From positions 1-37,264 of the forward strand of contig NZ_WTVM01000026.1 of the NCBI RefSeq assembly GCF_012910885.1: a stretch of DNA of 37,264 bases, in the 5' to 3' direction. Shown here one piece after another: positions 17,081-25,802 of this stretch (position 1 is its first letter; the number at the start of each line of letters is the position of its first letter). The notes under the pieces are model-generated. The model ran no database searches, had not been told where the DNA came from, and was given only the letters and a program-made list of their open reading frames with translations. Origin of the DNA: Azoarcus taiwanensis. GTDB taxonomy: Bacteria > Pseudomonadota > Gammaproteobacteria > Burkholderiales > Rhodocyclaceae. The position numbers were made by a program, and so were the translations under genes.

Positions 17081-17377
17081 ATGGAACATTTCTCCAATCG
17101 ACGTCTCGATAGACGCATCCCGCTTGGCGTGCCGGCCCGTATCCGGCTCGAAGACGGCTCCGAGATCGAGGCTCGCTGCCTTGACCTGAGCATCCGGGGG
17201 CTGACCCTGGAGAGCGAGTTCGTTCCGGCCAAAGGCGAGATACTTGAGGTTTTCGTCGACGCGCCTGGAGCCATTGATGCGGCCCCGCTGCACGTGCGAC
17301 TGGAGGTCAAGCGCAGCCTCGACCTGGGAGACAGTCGCTACGAATTTGGTGGCGAGATCGTCGAGGTGCTTGGCTGA
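17081..17377 (+). CDS. PilZ-domain c-di-GMP receptor
   Basis: The product (98 aa) is a stand-alone PilZ domain. Both ligand-binding motifs are present: the arginine motif NRRLDRR (R8xxxR12) and DLSIRG (D35xSxxG40). PilZ proteins bind c-di-GMP and relay it to motility, exopolysaccharide or other targets. The ATG at 17081 puts the arginine motif near the N-terminus; in-frame ATGs at 17027 and 17048 would lengthen it. It lies about 300 bases upstream of a PleD-like diguanylate cyclase on the same strand. Confidence 0.87.
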   Translation: MEHFSNRRLDRRIPLGVPARIRLEDGSEIEARCLDLSIRGLTLESEFVPAKGEILEVFVDAPGAIDAAPLHVRLEVKRSLDLGDSRYEFGGEIVEVLG

Positions 17378-17672
17378 CGCCCTGCCCGGTGGGACAAACT
17401 TCGACTTGAATCAATTGTACCGCCCCTTCTTCTGAAGGAAAATGCGTGTCACCAAGCTGAGCGTCGCCCTGTTGAAATCATGATCCGCTCTCGCGACCAC
17501 GGAACCGGCGGCGGCCACACTCACGCGCGTTCAGATCGTGCTCGCGGCTCAGGCCGAGTCGCCGATGCACTGCGAGCGCAGGCGCAGTTTTTCGGTTTAC
17601 GATACGGTAATATTTCACATAACCCGGTAGACTTAATGGATTTGCGCTGTCGCAGCGAACATAATCAGTCGG

Positions 17673-19304
17673 ATGGATAGATCACAAGGCGCGGTATTTC
17701 CAGCACAGGATACGATGGCAAGCCGTGTTCAGGTGCTGTGTGGCCGCTGGGATTGTTACGTAAACGGCGGAGGTGTCGAACAGTTCGTCGAGTTCACCCT
17801 CGCGGTCAATAGTCTCGCCGAGCATTTCAATCGACTTCGACTTCCCGGTCTCGTCAGGCTGTGTCAGGGGCTTGAGAGTGCTGCGCTCGCGAGACTGGAA
17901 GAGGCCACCTGCAGTCTGCTGCCGGCGCAGGAGATTGCGGCGCTTCAACGCCAGCTCGACACACTTGTCGGATCTGTTGCGGCATTGTGTTCCGAAACGC
18001 CGGACCGGCGTTCGGAATGCCATGAAGCTCCGACCCAGACCGTAGATTGGGTAAAACGGCGTGCGGTCTGGATAGTCTCGTCGGAGGCCGGTGGCGAGTA
18101 TTGCGAAGGGCTCCAGAAGCAACTCCGATTCTTCGGTTTCGAGGTCTGCTTGCTGGGTTTGGATAATTGTCCGCAGCCGGGCGGCAGCCCGTTGGCGGTG
18201 CTCTTTGTACCAGCTCAGCCCGAATGCGGAGATGAAGGCCTCGCACGGATCAGTGCCTATCGCGCGGCCTGTCCGGCGGCACAGCTTTTCTATATCGGTG
18301 GCGCGGCAGCGATCGATCCAGTCGTTGGCTTGATGCGCGCCGGGGTCGACATCGTCATCCCGGCGGAAGTGCAGGCCGCGATGGTCATCGATCGCATACT
18401 GGACCTGGTTCGAACCGAGGAGCGGATAAAGCACAAGGTGCTGGTCGTCGAAGATTCCCGAGTAGCGACTGCACTGATCCGGAGAACACTGGCCGAGCAT
18501 GGGTTCGACAGTCGAGCCATTGCCGACCCGGAGCCACTTCTCGATGTGCTAAAGGAATACCGACCCGATCTCATCCTGATGGACATGCACATGCCGAGGT
18601 TCAACGGTGTCGAGGCCACTCGGGTACTGAGACAGATACCCGACTACCAGTCCATCCCGATCGTGTACCTCTCAGGAGAGACCGATGTCGGGATGCAGGT
18701 TGAAGCCTTGCGCCTTGGCGGAGACCAGTTTCTTGTCAAGCCGTTCAACCCGGTGTTGTTGGCAGCGGTCGTCAAGACGAAGATTGAGCGGTTTCGCGAA
18801 GCGCAGCGATCGAGTCAGACCGATGGCCTGACCGGTTTGCTCAATCATTCCGCAGCGAAGAGTTATCTCAAGTCGATGATGAATGGCGCTAGCGATCAGG
18901 ATCGTGTGGTCGTCGCGATGATCGACATCGACCATTTCAAGTCGATCAACGACACGTACGGACATCCTGTGGGAGATCAGGTCATTCGCGGCCTTGCCTG
19001 GCTCCTGAAAGCTCGGCTGCGCGCGACCGACCTCATCGGGCGCTATGGGGGCGAAGAGTTCATTGTCGCCCTGCCCGACGTCTCCCTGGAGATGGCGAGA
19101 ACGATCATCGACCGCATTCGGGGCGACTTCGCTTCCCTGCCCCACTCGCATCCCGGGGGGGCCTTCTATACGACGTTCAGCGCTGGCATGTCGGCGTTTC
19201 CGGTGGTCAGCGCGTCTGCGGTGCTGGAGACTGCCGATCACGCCCTGCTTGACGCCAAACGCCTGGGGCGCAATCGGGTGGAGTGCGCCAGCGAACGACC
19301 CTGA
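17673..19304 (+). CDS. PleD-like response regulator diguanylate cyclase (pseudo-REC, REC, GGDEF)
   Basis: The product (543 aa) has a helical N-terminal region (about 30-110), a degenerate receiver-like domain (about 130-247) in which the expected phospho-acceptor strand reads PLAVLFVPAQ with no aspartate, a canonical receiver (about 253-370) with D304 in LILMDMHMP and K356, and a C-terminal GGDEF domain. The active site is GGEEF (459-463), preceded by RATD (450-453), the inhibitory I-site. The domain order resembles PleD, with phosphorylation expected to drive dimerisation and c-di-GMP synthesis. No histidine kinase gene is adjacent. The ribosome site is weak; the ATG at 17715 is an alternative start that leaves all domains intact. 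Confidence 0.92.
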   Translation: MDRSQGAVFPAQDTMASRVQVLCGRWDCYVNGGGVEQFVEFTLAVNSLAEHFNRLRLPGLVRLCQGLESAALARLEEATCSLLPAQEIAALQRQLDTLVGSVAALCSETPDRRSECHEAPTQTVDWVKRRAVWIVSSEAGGEYCEGLQKQLRFFGFEVCLLGLDNCPQPGGSPLAVLFVPAQPECGDEGLARISAYRAACPAAQLFYIGGAAAIDPVVGLMRAGVDIVIPAEVQAAMVIDRILDLVRTEERIKHKVLVVEDSRVATALIRRTLAEHGFDSRAIADPEPLLDVLKEYRPDLILMDMHMPRFNGVEATRVLRQIPDYQSIPIVYLSGETDVGMQVEALRLGGDQFLVKPFNPVLLAAVVKTKIERFREAQRSSQTDGLTGLLNHSAAKSYLKSMMNGASDQDRVVVAMIDIDHFKSINDTYGHPVGDQVIRGLAWLLKARLRATDLIGRYGGEEFIVALPDVSLEMARTIIDRIRGDFASLPHSHPGGAFYTTFSAGMSAFPVVSASAVLETADHALLDAKRLGRNRVECASERP

Positions 19305-19498
19305 TTCGACCGCTTGCGAAGGTCCAGATCAAATCGCGGACGTTCCCCCGGGTAGCTCAGGTCTCGAAGTCCGAGCGCCACGCGGCCTCGCGGCCGATCT
19401 CACACGCCGCCCGGACCTTGGCGATGCCAGTACGAACTGGGCGATGAGATCGCCGCTGTGCTGGCTGATGCGTTCTGGAATCAGCCCCGGGCTTTTCC

Positions 19499-20104
19499 TC
19501 ACTTGTTGGTCTGATCCGCTTGTGCGGATGGCGCTGCCTCGGCAAGCTGTTGCCGCAGGCGTTCGAGTCCCTGCCGGTAGGCTTCGGAATCGCCGTACTC
19601 GAAAAAGTCGGGGTAGTGGCGATGTGCGCCGCGCAAGCGTGTAGCATGCTTGATCGGACACCAATATTGCTCGGTGCGCCCGGCGATCTCGCGTGCGTAG
19701 GCAATCACGCCGTTTGCGTAGGAGCAGTAGAAGCAGTTGAGCTTTTCGATCGGGTTCAGGTAGGGTAGCTCGCTTCGGTCGAACACCAGATAATCCGCTC
19801 GCTTCACCCGGGGAATGCGGTAGAGGGGAAAGCAGATTCTCTGGTAGAAACTGACGAAGACGTCGATCAGTGCGAACACCGGCCAACCCGCGTAGATTAC
19901 CGGGGCGGTCAGGATGACCGACCAGCGCGCTCCGCGTAGATAAGGCCACACACCGATACGGTGCCGTCGTTGAAGTTCGAGAAAGCGATCGGCCATCTCG
20001 ATACGCTGCCGCTGGAATGCCTCCCTGTGGCGGGTGTATTCAAGCTCCAGCTGTTCCTCCAGCTCTCGGATGCGATCGATCAACTCCTGAATGGGCAAGG
20101 GCAT
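19499..20104 (-). CDS. Conserved membrane-associated protein of unknown function with CxxC
   Basis: I do not recognise a characterised family. The predicted protein (201 aa) begins with a charged helical stretch likely to form a coiled coil (about 5-47), has one or two hydrophobic segments (about 60-90), then a cysteine-containing region with CFYCSYANG (C124, C127) and YWCPIKHA (C149, with H153), and a helical tail. The spacing of C124, C127, C149 and H153 would suit a bound metal, iron-sulfur or redox site, but this is inference. The ATG at 20104 has a GGAGAA site; another ATG at 20125 is possible. It lies downstream of the hemerythrin/GGDEF/EAL gene on the same strand with a 70-base gap. 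Confidence 0.75.
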   Translation of the reverse strand: MPLPIQELIDRIRELEEQLELEYTRHREAFQRQRIEMADRFLELQRRHRIGVWPYLRGARWSVILTAPVIYAGWPVFALIDVFVSFYQRICFPLYRIPRVKRADYLVFDRSELPYLNPIEKLNCFYCSYANGVIAYAREIAGRTEQYWCPIKHATRLRGAHRHYPDFFEYGDSEAYRQGLERLRQQLAEAAPSAQADQTNK

Positions 20105-20174
20105 GCGGATTTCTCCGGCGAGCATGTAGTTGGGCAGACGCCACCGGATGGCGGTTGCGTTGGCAGCCCTGTCG

Positions 20175-23100
20175 CTATTGGCTTTTCGTCGTAACGCGTC
20201 GCAACCAGGCCTCCGGGCAGCGCCAGTTTGAAACCCACTCCGCTATCTCTGCCGCCGGCATTGGACGGCCAATGCCGAAACCCTGCGCCAGTTCGCAGCC
20301 CATGTCCAGCAGGGCTTCGCCCTGTTCGATGTGCTCGACCCCTTCGGCGACCGCCTCGAGATCGAAAGCGTGTGCCAGACCGAGCACACCCTCGAGTATG
20401 GCATGGTCATCCGGGTCGATGAGCATGTCGCGCACGAAGCTGCGGTCGATCTTCAATGTGCCGGCCGGCAGGCGCTTGAGATAGGTAAGCGAGGAGTAGC
20501 CGGTGCCGAAGTCGTCGATGGCGAAGGCCAGCCCAAGCGAGCGGCAGTCCGACATGACTTGAGTGATCAGTTCGAGATCCTGTAGCGCGCTGGACTCGAG
20601 GATCTCCAGTTGCAGGCACTCGGCCGGCAATCGGGGATAGCGACCGAGCAGCGCGGACAGGCTCTGCACGAAGCCGGGGCTTTGCAGCTGGCCGGCGGCG
20701 ATATTGACACTCACCGGCATGTCCAGCCCGTTGTCGCGCCATGTCTGCATCTGGCGCAAGGCCGTGTCGATGACCCAGGCGCCGAGTTCGAGCTCCAGTG
20801 GGTGCCCCTCGATCAAGGGCAGGAAGTCCGCCGGAGAGCGCAGGCTGCCGTCCGGATGCTGCCAGCGAATGAGGGCTTCGAAGCCCACCGCCGCACCGGA
20901 CCGCATGTTGATCTGGGGTTGATAGTGGAGGACAAACTCCCGCTCCTGGAGCGCCCGGGAGAGTCGGGCGATACTCTCGTGGTGCCCACGGACTGCCTGG
21001 TCGCGCGCAACATCGAAAAGGTGGTAGCGGTTCTTGCCGGAGAGCTTGGCCTGATACATCGCCTGATCGGCTTGCCGCAGCAACTGGTCGGCATCGATGG
21101 CTTCGCTTTGCGGGTAGAAGGTCACGCCGAGACTGGCCGATACGCGTAGCAGAAACCCCCCGTCCTGCGTCTCCTTGCTCGCTGCGTCGAGAAGCCGTGT
21201 GAGTGTGGGAATGCAGGCCTCGGACGTCGGCAGGTCAGCAAGCACGACGACGAATTCATCGCCCCCCAGCCGGGCGAGGGTGTCGGTTTCCCGCAGTGCC
21301 TGACGCATGCGATTGGCCGCGACCACGAGCAGTCTATCGCCAGCGTCGTGGCCGTGCCGGTCGTTGACCGCCTTGAACCCGTCAAGATCGAGATAGGCGA
21401 TGGCGAGCGTCGTGCCACGCCGGTTCGCCTGGGCCATCGCCTGTTGCATGCGGTCGGCGAGGAGGGCGCGGTTGGGCAGTCCGGTCAGCGGGTCGTAGTG
21501 CGCGATACGTTCGAGTTGCCGTTGCTGTGCCTTCTGCAATGTGATGTCGCGAATCGTGCCCTGGATGACCGTTTGTCCGCTGAGCTCGGTGCGGTTGAGC
21601 AGCAAGGTGCAGATGATGTCGCGCCCATCCAGCCGGCGATGCGCCCACTCGCCGAACCATGAGCCTTCGCGAAGCGTGGTCTCGATAAGCTCGACAACGC
21701 GATCTCGCGAGATGCTGCCGTCCGGTTGGGAGGGGGGGGAGAGGTCGCTAGGGCTTGTTGCAAGCAACTCGTCCAGCGACTGGGCACCGAAAAGTTCGAC
21801 CACTGCGGAATTTCCAGCGACGAAGCGCCAGTCCGGTGGGGCCACGATCATCAGTGCGTCACGGGATTGTTCGAAGAGTTGCCGGTATCGGGCTTCGCTG
21901 TCTCGCAGCGACTGTTCGAGTTGTTTCCGCTCGGTCACGTCGAGGGCGATCTCGAGGCGGACTATGCGGCCGTCGTCCCACGGGATGGCCTGATCGTGCA
22001 ACTGGTACCAGCGTTCGAGCACGGGGTTGTAATGTTCCCAGACCACGGTGGGTCCGGGTGTGCCGTCGGCGTGGAGCAGTTGTGGATTGGTGCAGAAGTC
22101 GCACGGGCCGTCGTTCTTGCCCTGGATCGCCTTCCAGCAGGTCTTGCCGACGATGTCGCCCAGCAACTCCCGAGCGTGCGAATTGATGAACAGCACCTCG
22201 TAGGTTTTCATGTCCGCCACATAGAGGGCGGCATTCGTGCCGTCGAGGATCTTGACCATGCGATTGTGTGCGACCGCGAGCGCTGCGGTCTTCTCGCGCA
22301 GGGCGGTGGCCACCTCGACGCGTTGTGCAATGCTCGTGAGCAGGTTGGCGAAGAGTTCGAGTGCTTCGCGCTCGTCCTGTCCGTAATCGCGCCAGTCGTG
22401 CACCGAGTCGAAGCCGACGAAGCCCAGACATGTGTCGCCATTGAGCAGTGGCGTCGTCAGCAGGCTGCGGATGTTCTGACCCTTGAACAGGCTCTTCATC
22501 GGCCCGTCCGCGAGCGTCTCGACGTCGGGAACGACGAAGGGTTCCCCCCGCAGGTGGGCCTCCATGAACTCCGGATTCAGCGCCAGAGGGAGACCCTGCA
22601 GCTCGGTGATCATCGGTTCGATGCCGGGAGCACACCACTCGTGAGTGTTGCTGGCGGTTTGCGCCGCCAAATCGTAGCGGAAAACGTATGCCCGGTCGGC
22701 ATGGAAGAAAGCGGACATCTCTGCCAAAGCATCGCGAATGGCAGCGTCCAGCGCTTCGCCCGGCAGGTTGATGAATGACATGCCCAGCCGCATGATCAAC
22801 GAGCGATAGGCCTGCTGGCGCTTGAGGGCTGTCTTGGCTTGCTGGTGTGAGGTGAGTTCCTGCTTGAGCTGCAGCGCGGCGCTCGCGTGGCGGCCATAGA
22901 GCTCAAGAATGGTTTCCACCATCACCTGCGTGGAGTGGTGCATCCGTTCGCGCGCCCGGACGCGGGCCAGATCGCTTGGCAGACGCTCAAGACGGGCCTT
23001 GACTGCAAACGCCATTCGTTGGTCGGACTCCAGAATGTGCGCGATCAGCCAGCGTGCGAGAAAGGTGATCGTGTCGCGCGCCCAGTCGACAGGAGCAGAG

Positions 23101-23408
23101 GCCTGATGTGCCGTTCGCAGCCGATCGATCTCCGCGAGGAAATGGGCGTGGCTCTCACGGTGGAGCACTTCATCGGGCGTGTCGGCAAGATGCTCGCGCC
23201 AGATGGCTTCTTCAGTGGAAAAGTGTCTTGCCGCGTAATCGACCAGTTGGTCGAGGACCAGGTTGGTCTCCCCGGCATTCGATTCGGCGACCGCTTCATG
23301 AGCCAGGCGGTTTAGAAGTGCCACCAGCCCCCGATGCTGATCATCGATGACGCCAATGCCTGTTTCGAAGCTTTCGTGCCAGGGGAAGAGATCGGTCGGC
23401 AGTTGCAT
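20175..23408 (-). CDS. Hemerythrin-GAF-PAS-PAS-GGDEF-EAL c-di-GMP turnover protein
   Basis: The product (1077 aa) begins with a bacteriohemerythrin domain (1-135) with all seven expected di-iron ligands in place: H25, H62, E66, H83, H87, H124 and D129. A GAF domain (about 205-365) follows, then a PAS region with a CxxC (C424; C436-C439) at about 385-495, a second PAS (about 505-625), GGDEF (715-719, with the RETD I-site at 706-709) and EAL (844-846, plus DDFGTGYSS near 965). Both catalytic motifs are intact, so it could synthesise or degrade c-di-GMP. The hemerythrin domain suggests that oxygen or redox state selects the output. It is predicted cytoplasmic, with no membrane segment. Confidence 0.94.
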   Translation of the reverse strand: MQLPTDLFPWHESFETGIGVIDDQHRGLVALLNRLAHEAVAESNAGETNLVLDQLVDYAARHFSTEEAIWREHLADTPDEVLHRESHAHFLAEIDRLRTAHQASAPVDWARDTITFLARWLIAHILESDQRMAFAVKARLERLPSDLARVRARERMHHSTQVMVETILELYGRHASAALQLKQELTSHQQAKTALKRQQAYRSLIMRLGMSFINLPGEALDAAIRDALAEMSAFFHADRAYVFRYDLAAQTASNTHEWCAPGIEPMITELQGLPLALNPEFMEAHLRGEPFVVPDVETLADGPMKSLFKGQNIRSLLTTPLLNGDTCLGFVGFDSVHDWRDYGQDEREALELFANLLTSIAQRVEVATALREKTAALAVAHNRMVKILDGTNAALYVADMKTYEVLFINSHARELLGDIVGKTCWKAIQGKNDGPCDFCTNPQLLHADGTPGPTVVWEHYNPVLERWYQLHDQAIPWDDGRIVRLEIALDVTERKQLEQSLRDSEARYRQLFEQSRDALMIVAPPDWRFVAGNSAVVELFGAQSLDELLATSPSDLSPPSQPDGSISRDRVVELIETTLREGSWFGEWAHRRLDGRDIICTLLLNRTELSGQTVIQGTIRDITLQKAQQRQLERIAHYDPLTGLPNRALLADRMQQAMAQANRRGTTLAIAYLDLDGFKAVNDRHGHDAGDRLLVVAANRMRQALRETDTLARLGGDEFVVVLADLPTSEACIPTLTRLLDAASKETQDGGFLLRVSASLGVTFYPQSEAIDADQLLRQADQAMYQAKLSGKNRYHLFDVARDQAVRGHHESIARLSRALQEREFVLHYQPQINMRSGAAVGFEALIRWQHPDGSLRSPADFLPLIEGHPLELELGAWVIDTALRQMQTWRDNGLDMPVSVNIAAGQLQSPGFVQSLSALLGRYPRLPAECLQLEILESSALQDLELITQVMSDCRSLGLAFAIDDFGTGYSSLTYLKRLPAGTLKIDRSFVRDMLIDPDDHAILEGVLGLAHAFDLEAVAEGVEHIEQGEALLDMGCELAQGFGIGRPMPAAEIAEWVSNWRCPEAWLRRVTTKSQ

Positions 23409-23531
23409 GGAAAGCCCCGCGCGAAGCTGGTGTTTTGTTACATCATAGCCGAAGGCAGCTTGAGTCCGTCGTGAACAAGGCCTTCCTGCCAGCAGATCGC
23501 CGACGAGGCGGATGACCGCTCACGCATTCGT

Positions 23532-24287
23532 CTATTTCGATGCGGTGCGACGATGGGCGTTCAGCCAGTGTTCCGCCAGTCTGAAAAGCCCGATGAAAGC
23601 CGCGGCGATGAGCAAGTACAAAACCCCGGCGAGGATGAAGAACTCCATGCTCATGTAGGTGCGGGCGATGACGTTGCGGGTGGCGCCCATCAAGTCGAGC
23701 AGAGTGATCGTCGAAGCCAGCGCACTGCCCTTGAGCATCAGAATGACCTCGTTGCCGTAGGCCGGGAGGATGATGCGAAAAGCACGCGGAAGAATGATGT
23801 CGCGGTATTGCGCCACACGGGTCAGACCGAGGGCCTGGGCGGCCTCGACCTCGCCGCGCGGAACCGCCTTCATTGCGCCGCGCAGCAGCTCGGCGGTGTA
23901 GGCCGCCGTGTTCAGGCTGAAGGCGATGATCGCGCACCAGTAGGGTTTGGACAGCACCCGGTCCCACAGCCAGCCGGAATCGCGCACCGCGTCGAACTGC
24001 GACAGGCCGTAATACACCAGGAAGATCTGCACCAGCAGCGGCGTGCCGCGGAAGAAGAAGATGTAACCGTAGGCCGGCATCCACAGCAGCGGATTCCTGG
24101 CCACACGCATCAGTGCCAGCGGCACTGCGAGCAGGATGCCGACCAGGCCGGACAGCACCACCAGCTCCAGCGTCAGCCAGACCCCGTCGAGGATGCGCGG
24201 CAGGTAGCGCGCGTAGGATGCCCACGGCTCGGCGTCACCTGCCAACGCCTCGAGCCACTGCGACAGCGTGAGGACGAGCTCGCTCAT
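23532..24287 (-). CDS. Polar amino acid ABC transporter permease (HisM/ArtM type)
   Basis: The product (251 aa) is an inner-membrane permease of the HisM/GlnP family with the EAA loop stretch EVEAAQALGLTRVAQYRDIILPRAFR, which contacts the ATPase. Its ATG overlaps the stop of the preceding permease gene (ATGA at 24287-24284). It is the last of four genes in the operon and forms a heteromeric channel with the HisQ-like subunit for import of a basic or polar amino acid. Confidence 0.92.
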   Translation of the reverse strand: MSELVLTLSQWLEALAGDAEPWASYARYLPRILDGVWLTLELVVLSGLVGILLAVPLALMRVARNPLLWMPAYGYIFFFRGTPLLVQIFLVYYGLSQFDAVRDSGWLWDRVLSKPYWCAIIAFSLNTAAYTAELLRGAMKAVPRGEVEAAQALGLTRVAQYRDIILPRAFRIILPAYGNEVILMLKGSALASTITLLDLMGATRNVIARTYMSMEFFILAGVLYLLIAAAFIGLFRLAEHWLNAHRRTASK

Positions 24288-24961
24288 GCCCTCGCTCCAC
24301 GGTAGCCACGGTTGGCCCAGCGTTCGAGCAACTGGATGACCTGCATCGACACGATGGTGAGCAGCAGGTAGATCATCGCCGCCGCCATGTAGAAGGTGAA
24401 GGGCAGCTTGGTGAAACCGGCGGCCACATAGGCCTGGCGCATCAGGTCGTCCAGGCCTATTATCGACACCAGCGCGGTGTCCTTGAGCAGCACCAGAAAC
24501 AGATTACCGAGCCCGGGCAGCGCCAGCCGCCACAGCTGCGGCAGTGTGATGTAGCGAAAGCTGTCCCAGCGGCTCATGCCAAGGGCCATCGCGGCTTCGC
24601 GCTGGCCCTTGGGGATTTCCAGCATCGCGCTGCGGAAGACCTCGGTGGCGTAGGCACCGAAGGCGATCGACAAGGCGATGACGCCGGCGGTGAAGGCACC
24701 GATATCGACATAGGCGCCGGTCATCCATTCGATGACATGGGTGGCGCCGAAGTAGATGATCAACACCAGCAGCAATTCGGGGATGCCGCGCATCAGCGTG
24801 TTGTAGCCTACCGCCGCCCAGCGCAGCGGGCCGATCGGCGACAGCGCGGCCGCCGCACCCACGAGTCCAAGCAGCAGCCCGAAGACCAGGCTCGTGAAAG
24901 CGAGCTGCAGCGTGACCCAGGTGCCTGCCAGCAGCAGATGACCGAAGCCGTGAAGCTCCAT
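24284..24961 (-). CDS. Polar amino acid ABC transporter permease (HisQ/ArtQ type)
   Basis: The product (225 aa) has the HisQ/GlnP opening (GFGHLLLAGTWVTLQLAFTS) and an EAA loop (GQREAAMALGMSRWDSFRYI). It pairs with the HisM-like permease, with which it overlaps by four bases. It begins 50 bases after the substrate-binding gene and acts as the second transmembrane subunit of the importer. Confidence 0.92.
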   Translation of the reverse strand: MELHGFGHLLLAGTWVTLQLAFTSLVFGLLLGLVGAAAALSPIGPLRWAAVGYNTLMRGIPELLLVLIIYFGATHVIEWMTGAYVDIGAFTAGVIALSIAFGAYATEVFRSAMLEIPKGQREAAMALGMSRWDSFRYITLPQLWRLALPGLGNLFLVLLKDTALVSIIGLDDLMRQAYVAAGFTKLPFTFYMAAAMIYLLLTIVSMQVIQLLERWANRGYRGARA

Positions 24962-25011
24962 GCTTCAGTGGCTCCGCAAACCCGGTGTGAGGCGGGAGCG
25001 ACGCGCCGGCA

Positions 25012-25767
25012 TCAGTAGATCGGGAACGGAAAGTATCGCGCGTTGATCTCGGCGTAGGTGCCGTCTTCGAGTATCTCGGCCAGGGCCTTGTTCAGTCGCT
25101 CGCGCAGGGCGTTGTCCTGGCGGCGCACCGCGATCGCGATCTTGTCGTCTATGTCGATGTCCTCGCCCTTGAACTCGAAGCCCTGGCCGGCGTCGCTCTG
25201 GAGCCAGTCATAAGCTGGAAACTTGTCCGACACCATGCCGTCGAGCCGGCCGGCGGCGAGGTCGAGGTAGGCGTTGTCCTGGGTGTCGTATAGCTTTACC
25301 GTCACCGAGCGCCCCAAGGTGTCCTCGAGGTATTGGCCGGCGATGGTCGCACGCTGGGCACCAAGAGTCTTGCCCTTGAGGCTGTCGGCATCGGTGCCGA
25401 ATTCGACGCCCTTCGGTCCGATGAAGGCGAGCACGTTGGAGTAGTAGGGATTGGTGAACGCAACCACCCGCTGGCGCTCCGGCGTGATCGACATCGACGC
25501 GATGATGGCGTCGTAGCGGCGCGCCTGCAGGCCGGGAATGATGCCGTCCCAGTCCTGGGCGACGATGTCACAGTCGGCCTGCATTTTCTCGCACAGCGCC
25601 TTGGCGATGTCGACATCGAAGCCCTGGAGTTGTCCGCTGGCGTCGACGAAGTTGAACGGTGCGTAGGCACCTTCGGTGGCGATGCGGATGCGGTCGGCCT
25701 GGGCATTGCCGGCGAACAGGGCGGCACCGGCGAGCAACAACGCGGTGAGGGTCTTGCTGATCTTCAT
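25012..25767 (-). CDS. Periplasmic amino acid-binding protein (HisJ/ArgT type)
   Basis: The product (251 aa) has a signal peptide (about 1-24, AQA-D junction) and a bacterial type 3 solute-binding domain (IRIATEGAYAPFNFVDASG, GFDVDIAKALCEKM, DWDGIIPGLQARRYDAIIAS). The DIIxSMSITxER-type stretch is typical of lysine/arginine/ornithine/histidine binders. The open frame runs much farther upstream, but the ATG at 25767 with its signal peptide and AAGGAGAA site is clearly the start. Basic amino acids are the most likely ligands, but this is inference. Confidence 0.93.
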   Translation of the reverse strand: MKISKTLTALLLAGAALFAGNAQADRIRIATEGAYAPFNFVDASGQLQGFDVDIAKALCEKMQADCDIVAQDWDGIIPGLQARRYDAIIASMSITPERQRVVAFTNPYYSNVLAFIGPKGVEFGTDADSLKGKTLGAQRATIAGQYLEDTLGRSVTVKLYDTQDNAYLDLAAGRLDGMVSDKFPAYDWLQSDAGQGFEFKGEDIDIDDKIAIAVRRQDNALRERLNKALAEILEDGTYAEINARYFPFPIY

Positions 25768-25802
25768 GGTCTTGTTCTCCTTGTCTGATCTGGTCAGAGC
25801 GC

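Noticed and set aside
17480-17680. 66-codon ORF between the PilZ and PleD-like genes
   Set aside because: No ribosome site or family resemblance; it ends inside the start of the cyclase gene, and the AT-rich part looks like promoter DNA.
19330-19410. Sequence GGGTAGCTCAGGTCTCGAAG resembling part of a tRNA
   Set aside because: No acceptor stem, anticodon arm or T-arm with correct spacing could be built.
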